Source of the DNA: Micromonospora sp. LH3U1
GTDB lineage: Bacteria > Actinomycetota > Actinomycetes > Mycobacteriales > Micromonosporaceae
Assembly (NCBI RefSeq): GCF_028475105.1
Contig: NZ_CP116936.1
Location: 744,001 to 808,000, forward strand
DNA: 64,000 nucleotides
Reading direction: 5' to 3'
A program made the translations under genes and the position numbers. This document shows, one piece after another, positions 56,463 through 64,000 of this stretch (the first letter of the stretch is position 1; each line of letters begins with the position of its first letter). The notes beneath the pieces were generated by a model. That model saw nothing but the letters and a program-made list of their open reading frames with translations. It did no database searches and had not been told where the DNA came from.

Positions 56463-58268
<1,806 letters not shown>

Positions 58269-58368
58269 CCGGACCGGCGCGCCGGCCCGGGACCGTGTGC
58301 GGCGTCACACCGCCACATGCGAGACAATCGTCGGCGACACCTCACCCCACGGCGTTGGAGACACAGAC

Positions 58369-58824
58369 ATGGCCCACACCCCCGTCAACCATCCCGCGCG
58401 GCCGATCTACCGGGCGATCGGCGGGCTGACCGGTCTGTACCTGGTGGTCTTCGGTGCGCTCGGCATCATCACGAGCACCGGCAACGAGATCCTCGCCCAG
58501 GACGACACCCGGGTCCTCGGTCAGGGCACCAACCTCGGCTTCTCGCTGCTCAGCGTGCTGCTCGGGATCGTCGTGCTGGTCGGCACCGCGCTCGGCCGCA
58601 ACATCGACGTGGCGATCAACCAGTGGCTGGCGTACGCCATGATGGTGATCAGCCTGGCCGGTCTCGCGTTCATCCGGACCGACGCCAACATCTTCAACTT
58701 CAGCATCACCACCGTGGTCGTGGTGATGATGGCGGCCCTGGTGCTGCTCATGGTCGGCATGTACGGCAAGGTCGGGTCGGAGGACGAGTCCGAGGCCTGG
58801 CAGAAGGCCCGTCTCGTTCTCTGA
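58369..58824 (+). CDS. DUF4383 membrane protein, first paralog
   Basis: A 151-residue four-helix membrane protein. It starts AHTPVNHPARPIYRAIGGLTG, a family signature, and has helices in LYLVVFGALGIITSTG, NLGFSLLSVLLGIVVLVGTAL, INQWLAYAMMVISLAGLAFI and ITTVVVVMMAALVLLMVGMYG. DUF4383 is an actinobacterial family without known function. A second paralog follows at 59039-59515, with a long perfect inverted repeat in between. Confidence 0.92.
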   Translation: MAHTPVNHPARPIYRAIGGLTGLYLVVFGALGIITSTGNEILAQDDTRVLGQGTNLGFSLLSVLLGIVVLVGTALGRNIDVAINQWLAYAMMVISLAGLAFIRTDANIFNFSITTVVVVMMAALVLLMVGMYGKVGSEDESEAWQKARLVL

Positions 58825-58847
58825 GTTTCTTCCTTGGTTGCGGTGGT

Positions 58848-58921
58848 GGTTTTCGCCGGAGCCCGAGCTGCTCCGGGCGGTCAGGCTTGATCCCTGCGCA
58901 GCTCGGGCTCCGGCGAAAACC
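58848..58921. repeat. Perfect 23-bp inverted repeat between DUF4383 genes
   Basis: GGTTTTCGCCGGAGCCCGAG continuing to CTG at 58848-58870 is mirrored exactly at 58899-58921, around a 28-base loop. It is longer than an ordinary terminator stem and has no U-run. It separates the two paralogous genes. Confidence 0.95.
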
Positions 58922-59038
58922 TGACGGGGTCCTGCCTTCCGGCGGACCCTTTCGGCTTTGTGGTTCTCCGGACAGTCCCCGCTACCTCGGGTGACAATCC
59001 TCCTGAAACGGTCAACTCAGGTGGATGGGGTCAGGGGT

Positions 59039-59515
59039 ATGCCGCACTTTCCGGTGAACCATCCGGCACGGCCGCTCTACCGGGTTCTCTCCGGTCTGAT
59101 CGGCGCCTACATCCTGATCTTCGGCGTCTGGGGCGTCGCCGAGACGATCGGCAACCCGCTCTTTGACCGGAGCAGCACCTGGGCCCTCGGGCTACGCACC
59201 AACCTGGCCTTCTCGCTCGCCTCGGTGATCTTCGGAGTCGTCCTGATCATCGGGGCCTCGCGGCGCACCAACCTCGGCCACTACATGAACCTCACCGCTG
59301 GCGTGGTGTTCCTGGTTACCAGCATCCTGATGATGTCCGTGCTGCAGACCGGGGCGAACTTCCTCAACTTCTCGATGTCGACCGTGGTCGTCTCGATGCT
59401 GTTCGGCCTGATCCTGCTCGGCACCGGCCTCTACGACAAGGTCGGCCCACCGGAACACGCCGAGGCGGAGCTGGAGCACCGCAAACACCCGGTGGCCGAC
59501 GCGCACCGCCGCTGA
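59039..59515 (+). CDS. DUF4383 membrane protein, second paralog
   Basis: A 158-residue paralog of the protein at 58369-58824. It starts PHFPVNHPARPLYRVLSGLIG with the same signature and has four helices (YILIFGVWGVAETIG, NLAFSLASVIFGVVLIIGA, YMNLTAGVVFLVTSILMMSV and STVVVSMLFGLILLGTGLYD). The tail EHAEAELEHRKHPVADAHRR is His-rich and unlike the paralog. ATG 59039 start. It converges with the TetR gene, with 5 bases between the stops. Confidence 0.92.
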   Translation: MPHFPVNHPARPLYRVLSGLIGAYILIFGVWGVAETIGNPLFDRSSTWALGLRTNLAFSLASVIFGVVLIIGASRRTNLGHYMNLTAGVVFLVTSILMMSVLQTGANFLNFSMSTVVVSMLFGLILLGTGLYDKVGPPEHAEAELEHRKHPVADAHRR

Positions 59516-59520
59516 TCGGG

Positions 59521-60216
59521 TCAGCGGCGCCGGGCGGTGATCAACGTCGGCTTCGCCTCCAGGTGCGACAACCCGTTCCACGCCAGGTTGACGAGGTGCG
59601 CCGCCACCGTCTCCTTGCGCGGCTTACGCACTTCCAGCCACCAGCGGCCGGTCAGTGCCACCATGCCCACCAGCGCCTGCGAGTACAGCTCGGCGAGCTT
59701 CGGGTCGTACCCGCGGCTCTTGAACTCGGCACCCAGGATGTGCTCGACCTGGTGCGCCACGTCGTTCATCACGCTGCTGAAGTTGGCCGCGCCGGACATC
59801 AGCGGCGACTCGCGGACCAGCACCCGGAAGCCGCTGGTCTCCTCCTCGATGTAGGTCAGAAGGGCCAGCGCCGCCTGCTCCAGCAACTCTCGCGGATGCC
59901 CGGCGGTCAACGCGTTGGTGATCCGGTCCAGCAGGGCCCGGACCTCCCGGTCCACCACCACCGCGTAGAGCCCCTCCTTGCCGCCGAAGTGCTCATAGAT
60001 CACCGGCTTGGAGACCTTTGCGCGGGACGCCACCTCCTCGATGGAGGTGGCGTCGAAACCGCGCTCGGCGAAGAGTTGCCGCCCGGTGGCGATCAACTGC
60101 TCCCGTCGCTGGGCCGCTGACATGCGGACCCGGGAGGCGGGCTTGGCTGCGGGTGCCGGGGTCGGCGGTGTCGCCCGCCGACCGCCGACTCCGTCACCGT
60201 CACTGACCTCGGGCAT
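59521..60216 (-). CDS. TetR-family transcriptional regulator
   Basis: A 231-residue repressor. A 30-residue disordered lead with PTPAPAAKPASRVRMS precedes the DNA-binding domain (about residues 32-80: RREQLIATGRQLFAERGFDAT, SIEEVASRAKVSKPVIYEHFGGKE). The C-terminal ligand domain includes HPRELLEQAALALLTYIEEE. Its neighbour upstream is a fatty-acyl desaturase with a palindromic operator in its promoter, so it is a good candidate for controlling membrane lipid desaturation in response to an acyl-CoA. Start ATG 60216 gives MPEVSDGDG. Confidence 0.92.
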   Translation of the reverse strand: MPEVSDGDGVGGRRATPPTPAPAAKPASRVRMSAAQRREQLIATGRQLFAERGFDATSIEEVASRAKVSKPVIYEHFGGKEGLYAVVVDREVRALLDRITNALTAGHPRELLEQAALALLTYIEEETSGFRVLVRESPLMSGAANFSSVMNDVAHQVEHILGAEFKSRGYDPKLAELYSQALVGMVALTGRWWLEVRKPRKETVAAHLVNLAWNGLSHLEAKPTLITARRR

Positions 60217-60435
60217 GTCGCCGCCTCGCTGGCGCTCGGTGACGCCCTGCCGTGGAATGGTGCCTCCGCTGTGCCCGTTCACGTCGTCGCCTCACTGGCG
60301 GGCGGTCGGACCGCCCTGCCGCGCCGTCCGACCGTACCCGGATCGGCTCCCCGTCTGCCGAGCCGTCCGGTCGCCCCGTGTGGCTCGGTCATCCGGCACA
60401 TCCTGCCAGGCGGGATCACGGTGCACCGCCCGGTT

Positions 60436-61401
60436 TTACCGGGGTGCGACCGGCTTCACCAGCTTGGCGGCCAGGCGCTCCGGCTTTGGCCAGCGCACCT
60501 GCGACGCCGCGCCGACCTTCTCGAACAGCCAGATCACCCGGGCCGAGATGTCCACCTGGCCGCGCAGCACGCCGTGCCGGGCGCTGGTCGGGTCGGCGTG
60601 GTGCAGGTTGTGCCAGCTCTCGCCGAACGACAGGATCGCCAGCGGCCAGAAGTTCGACGCACGGTCGCCCTGGCGCATCGCGAACGGACGCTCACCGTAG
60701 ACGTGGCAGACCGAGTTGATCGCCCAGGTGACGTGGTGCAGCAGACCGATCCGGACCAGCCCGGCCCAGAAGAACGCGGTCAGCGCGCCCTGCCAGGACC
60801 AGGTCACCAGGCCGCCGATCAGCGCCGGGCCAAGCAGCGAGATGGCCACCAGCGCAGGGAAGAGCCGATCGACCCGGCTGATGTCACGGTCGGCGATGAG
60901 GTCCGGTGCGAAACGCGCGCGGTTGGACAGCTCACGGCGGAACAGCCAGCCCACGTGCGCGTGGAACAGGCCGCGGGTCAACGCCCAGAAACTGGTGCCG
61001 AAGCGCCAGGGCGAGTGCGGGTCACCCTCCAGGTCGGAGAAGGCGTGGTGCCGTCGGTGGTCGGCGACCCACTGAATGATCTCGCCCTGTACCGCCAGCG
61101 AACCCGCGACCGCCAGGGTCACCCGCAGCCACCGCTTGGCCTTGAACGAGCCGTGCGTGAAGTAGCGGTGGAAGCCGACGGTGATGCCGAGCCCGGAGAC
61201 GACGTACCAGACCAGGCCGATGACCACGTCGGTCCAGCCCAGCCAGCCGCCCCAGGCCACCGGCACGGCGACCAGGAGGGCAACGAAGGGGATCACCACG
61301 AAAGCCCAGAGGGCGGCCAGGATTCCGGGGGACTGGCTGCCGTCAGTGAGTGGTTTGGGGGCGGGGCCGGCGGTGTTGGGATCGAGCAGAGCAGTGGACA
61401 T
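60436..61401 (-). CDS. Membrane fatty-acyl-CoA desaturase
   Basis: A 321-residue desaturase. The three His boxes are GFHRYFTHGSF near residue 80, ADHRRHHAFSD near 113 (HRxHH) and ESWHNLHHADPT near 262 (HxxHH), which bind the diiron centre. Four membrane helices are predicted. It introduces a double bond in acyl-CoA and needs an electron donor; none is nearby. ATG 61401 is preferred. A palindrome at 61443-61469 overlaps the presumed promoter, and the TetR gene follows downstream. Confidence 0.94.
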   Translation of the reverse strand: MSTALLDPNTAGPAPKPLTDGSQSPGILAALWAFVVIPFVALLVAVPVAWGGWLGWTDVVIGLVWYVVSGLGITVGFHRYFTHGSFKAKRWLRVTLAVAGSLAVQGEIIQWVADHRRHHAFSDLEGDPHSPWRFGTSFWALTRGLFHAHVGWLFRRELSNRARFAPDLIADRDISRVDRLFPALVAISLLGPALIGGLVTWSWQGALTAFFWAGLVRIGLLHHVTWAINSVCHVYGERPFAMRQGDRASNFWPLAILSFGESWHNLHHADPTSARHGVLRGQVDISARVIWLFEKVGAASQVRWPKPERLAAKLVKPVAPR

Positions 61402-61715
61402 GGGACCTCGCAGGGGGATGGAAACGATCACGAAGCTACGCCTACGTCACCGTAACTTACGGCACCGTAGATCGCACGGGGAAGTTTTGAACGGCCTTCG
61501 CATGGCTGTCCAAAGTCGCAGGTCAGGTGCCCTTCCTGGCGGACGGGTGCGGTGGCTCACGGCAGCGGACGCGCGGCGTGCGGGCTGCTCGCGCGGGTGC
61601 CGGAAGCGCGGGTCGCTCGGGGTGCGGCGGAATGAGCGATGGCGTCCGGCGGCCGGGGCGCTAAGGTGTACCCGCGGGATCCCCATCCCCTGGCGCGACC
61701 TGCTCGCGTCATTGA
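61402..61715. other. 314-base region between desaturase and tRNA-Gln
   Basis: No gene is supported. The left part contains the desaturase promoter and palindromic operator. The right part (61480-61710) is plain GC-rich sequence in which I see no hairpin or promoter of note. Confidence 0.5.
61443..61469 (-). promoter_or_regulatory. Palindromic operator upstream of the desaturase gene
   Basis: TACGTCACCGTAA and TTACGGCACCGTA flank a central C, pairing at 10 of 13 positions, with the perfect core CCGTAA-C-TTACGG. It lies 42-68 bases upstream of the desaturase ATG, the place expected for TetR-type repression. Similar TACGGT/ACCGTA sites are known for TetR regulators of fatty-acid genes. Confidence 0.65.
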
Positions 61716-61787
61716 TCGGCCGTGGTGTAATTGGCAACACCCGGGTCTTTGGTACCCGTATTTCAGGTTCGAACCCTGGCGGCCGAG
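61716..61787 (+). tRNA. tRNA-Gln (anticodon TTG)
   Basis: Acceptor stem TCGGCCG pairs fully with CGGCCGA; D stem GTGT/ACAC; anticodon stem CGGGT/ACCCG with loop CTTTGGT giving anticodon TTG; T arm CAGG-TTCGAAC-CCTG; discriminator G. The 3' CCA is not encoded. It reads CAA (and by wobble CAG). It lies 110 bases upstream of glmU, in the same direction. Confidence 0.95.
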
Positions 61788-61897
61788 CTGCCCATATACG
61801 TCCGTTTTAGGTTCCACTGGGGGTAAGAGGAGAACGTGCAGGGCCCCGCGGCTAGCATGGCCGCGAGAGTGTCCGCCGTCCCGACGGGAGCCACGTC

Positions 61898-63433
61898 GTG
61901 CCCCAGCCCCACCTTCGTACCGTCGTCGTACTCGCCGCCGGTGAGGGCAAGCGGATGAAGTCGACACTGCCCAAGGTGTTGCACCCCCTGCTCGGTCGGA
62001 CGTTGCTCGGTCACGTGCTGAGCGCCGCCGCGCCCCTGGCCGCAGACCGCACGGTCGTCGTCGTGGGGCACGGCGCCGACCAGGTCCGGGGGCACCTGAC
62101 CGAGGTCGCCCCGGACGCCACCCCGGTGCTCCAGGCTGAGCAGCTCGGCACCGGGCACGCCGTACGCATCGCGCTGGACGCCGTCCCGGACGGCCCCGGC
62201 ACGGTCGTGGTGATCAACGGGGACGTGCCCCTGCTGCGACCCGAGACGGTGGGCGCGCTGGTGACCGCGCACGAGGAGGCCGCTGCCGCAGCCACCGTGC
62301 TGGCCGCCGAGGTGCCCGACCCGACCGGGCTCGGGCGGATCGTCCGGGACGCCGACGGCCGGCTGGAGCAGATCGTCGAGGAGCGCGACGCCAACGCGGC
62401 GCAGCACGCGATCCGGGAGATCAACGCCGGCATCTACGCGTTCGACGCCGTGCGGCTGCGCGAGGCGCTGGGCAAGCTCTCCACCGACAACGACCAGGGC
62501 GAGGAGTACCTGACCGACGTCTTCGGGCTGCTCCGCTCGGTCGGCGAGCCGGTCGCGGTGCACGTGGCCGTCGACCACTCCGAGACGTTGGGCTGCAACG
62601 ACCGGGTCGAGTTGGCGACGCTGCGCCGGCTGCTGCGTGACCGGGTCAACGAGGCGTGGATGCGCACCGGAGTGAGCCTGCTCGACCCCGCGACCACCTG
62701 GATCGACGTGACGGTGGCGCTGGACCGTGACGCGGTGGTCGACCAGAACACCCAGCTGCGCGGCGGCACGGTGGTCGGCGCGGGCGCGTTGATCGGGCCG
62801 GACGTCACGCTGATCGACACGGTCGTGGGCCCCGGCGCGTCGGTGATCCGCAGCCACGCCGTCGGCGCCGAGGTGGGCGAGGGCGCCACCGTCGGGCCGT
62901 ACGCGTACCTGCGACCGGCCGCGCGGCTGGCCGCGAAGGCGAAGGTCGGCACGTTCGTCGAGGTGAAGAACTCCGAGATCGGTCCGGGTGCCAAGGTGCC
63001 GCACCTGTCGTACGTGGGTGACGCGACGATCGGCGCGAAGGCCAACATCGGCGCGGCGACGATCTTCGTGAACTACGACGGGGTGAACAAGCACCGCACG
63101 ACCGTGGGCGAGGGTGCCTTCGTCGGCTGCGACACGAGCTTGATCGCGCCGGTCGAGGTGGGTGCCGGAGCCTACGTGGCGGCGGGCAGCGCGATCGCCC
63201 AGGACGTGCCGCCGGGCGCGCTCGGGGTGACCCGCGCCCCGCAGCGCAACATCGAGGGCTGGGTGGCGCGCAAGCGCCCCGGGACGGTCTCCGCGGCGGC
63301 GGCCGAGCGGGCGCAACGCGGCACAGAGGGTGCGTCGGGTGTGGCCGGCGCCGCAAGCGACAGTGAGGCAATGCACGGGGTGACCGAGACGGTGGGCGGC
63401 GCATCCGGCACGGGAGATACTGCAACCGAATAG
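61898..63433 (+). CDS. glmU: Bifunctional UDP-N-acetylglucosamine synthase (GlmU)
   Basis: A 511-residue bifunctional enzyme. The N-terminal uridylyltransferase has LAAGEGKRMKSTLPKVLH near residue 12, GTGHAVRIAL and NGDVPLL. The C-terminal left-handed beta-helix acetyltransferase starts near 255 and includes GPYAYLRPAARLAAKAKVG, VEVKNSEIGPGAKVPHLSY and NYDGVNKHRT. The last 55 residues are an Ala/Gly/Thr-rich disordered tail. It makes UDP-GlcNAc for peptidoglycan. GTG 61898 start. prs follows 58 bases on, as in many actinobacteria. Confidence 0.96.
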   Translation: MPQPHLRTVVVLAAGEGKRMKSTLPKVLHPLLGRTLLGHVLSAAAPLAADRTVVVVGHGADQVRGHLTEVAPDATPVLQAEQLGTGHAVRIALDAVPDGPGTVVVINGDVPLLRPETVGALVTAHEEAAAAATVLAAEVPDPTGLGRIVRDADGRLEQIVEERDANAAQHAIREINAGIYAFDAVRLREALGKLSTDNDQGEEYLTDVFGLLRSVGEPVAVHVAVDHSETLGCNDRVELATLRRLLRDRVNEAWMRTGVSLLDPATTWIDVTVALDRDAVVDQNTQLRGGTVVGAGALIGPDVTLIDTVVGPGASVIRSHAVGAEVGEGATVGPYAYLRPAARLAAKAKVGTFVEVKNSEIGPGAKVPHLSYVGDATIGAKANIGAATIFVNYDGVNKHRTTVGEGAFVGCDTSLIAPVEVGAGAYVAAGSAIAQDVPPGALGVTRAPQRNIEGWVARKRPGTVSAAAAERAQRGTEGASGVAGAASDSEAMHGVTETVGGASGTGDTATE

Positions 63434-63491
63434 TCCCCGACCCACCACCACCGGGCCGGGCGCCGCCGACATAACGGGAGCAGACGGGCCC

Positions 63492-64000
63492 ATGGGCAGC
63501 ATCGTCGCCGAAAACCGCAAAAGCCTGATGCTCTTTTCCGGACGTGGCTTTCCGGAGTTGGCCAAGGAGATCGGTGAGGTGCTCGGCGTCGCGCCGACTC
63601 CAGCCGACGCATACGAGTTCGCCAACGGCGAGCTCTTCGTACGTTTCAAGGACTCGGTGCGTGGTTCGGACGCCTTCGTGGTGCAGTCCGTCACGCACGG
63701 GGTGAACACCTGGGTCATGGAGACCCTGATCATGGTGGACGCGCTGAAGCGGGGGTCGGCCAAGCGGATCACCGTGGTGTTGCCGTTCTACCCGTACGCG
63801 CGGCAGGACAAGAAGCACCGGGGTCGGGAGCCGATCTCCGCCCGCCTGGTGGCCGACCTGTTGAAGACCGCTGGCGCGAACCGCATCCTCACCGTCGACC
63901 TGCACACCGCGCAGATCCAGGGCTTCTTCGACGGCCCGGTGGACCACCTCTTCGCGATGGACATCCTGGCCGAGTACGTGGAGCGCAAGTACGCCGGACG
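63492..64000 (+). CDS. prs: Ribose-phosphate pyrophosphokinase (3' end outside window)
   Basis: The first 169 residues of PRPP synthetase. Visible are LMLFSGRGFPELAKEIGEVL, FANGELFVRF (near 45), VTHGVNTWVMETLIMVDALK, the ATP loop PYARQDKKHRGREPISARL (near 100) and the ribose/phosphate site VDLHTAQIQGFFDGPVDHL (near 137). The frame runs off the window edge. ATG 63492 follows GGGAGCAG. It makes PRPP for nucleotide and amino-acid synthesis and probably shares a transcript with glmU. Confidence 0.96.
   Translation, partial: MGSIVAENRKSLMLFSGRGFPELAKEIGEVLGVAPTPADAYEFANGELFVRFKDSVRGSDAFVVQSVTHGVNTWVMETLIMVDALKRGSAKRITVVLPFYPYARQDKKHRGREPISARLVADLLKTAGANRILTVDLHTAQIQGFFDGPVDHLFAMDILAEYVERKYAG

Noticed and set aside
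60254..60279. GGAAT-N18-GTT on the plus strand, a SigR-like match
   Set aside because: It points into the antisense of the desaturase gene, and no plus-strand gene follows. Probably a chance match.

Overview
The window is high-GC chromosomal DNA of a filamentous actinomycete, most likely family Micromonosporaceae (Micromonospora or a close relative). The evidence is the frequent GTG starts, 4-base ATGA/GTGA overlaps, a SigR-type trxA promoter, a mycobacterial-type LexA box, a SepX/GlpR divisome gene, Pro-rich DUF4190 proteins, and long open frames on both strands of nearly every gene. I recognise no phage, plasmid, transposase or CRISPR array. About 70 protein genes and two tRNA genes (Ala-CGC and Gln-TTG) can be supported.

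Layout. (1) 1-9 kb: 3' part of mrp, a DUF1003 protein and an MgtE_N/CBS protein on the minus strand, then a PhzF-like enzyme, a HAD phosphatase, a DMT exporter, an SDR and a CoA-ester lyase. (2) 8.4-20 kb: two DUF4190 membrane proteins flanking an SDR, an acyl-CoA dehydrogenase, a LexA-type box in front of a radical SAM gene, a DCC/HTTM pair, trxA with a SigR promoter, a MaoC hydratase and a TrmH methyltransferase. The lyase, dehydrogenase and MaoC hydratase resemble three steps of the ethylmalonyl-CoA pathway, scattered over 10 kb. (3) 20-30 kb: PH-domain protein, an ECF (SigE-family) sigma factor with its membrane partner, PHP phosphoesterase, MarC, RecB-like nuclease, MpaB-type oxygenase, Fur regulator and several small membrane proteins. 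(4) 30-37 kb: 5-formyl-THF cyclo-ligase, a diguanylate cyclase, then galU-glp(moeA-like)-rimJ-like-sepX/glpR, a cell-division linked cluster. (5) 37-46 kb: accessory region starting at tRNA-Ala, rich in palindromic repeats, with a deaminase, F420-type oxidoreductase, Lrp regulator, Gfo/Idh oxidoreductase, a phosphopantetheinyl transferase and a VWA envelope protein pair. (6) 46-64 kb: conserved core: protein O-mannosyltransferase, rsmI, metG, tatD, rsmA, ispE, an ABC-F ATPase, two DUF4383 proteins, a TetR regulator with a fatty-acyl desaturase, tRNA-Gln, glmU and the 5' part of prs. From memory, blocks 4 and 6 follow the Mycobacterium tuberculosis order around Rv0992c-Rv1018c, with a diguanylate cyclase added and rpfB missing.

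Most interesting non-coding signals: a two-copy stop-codon-plus-hairpin cassette (12678-12768 and 37748-37898) whose edge supplies the TAA stop of the preceding gene in both places; a two-copy family of about 80-bp imperfect palindromes (29361-29442 and 37166-37248); a candidate small RNA at 46146-46273 with a C-rich hairpin and a UUCG hairpin; a 17-bp tandem array of mini-hairpins after the Lrp gene; a perfect 23-bp inverted repeat between the two DUF4383 genes; and a 70-base G-run tract with quadruplex potential.
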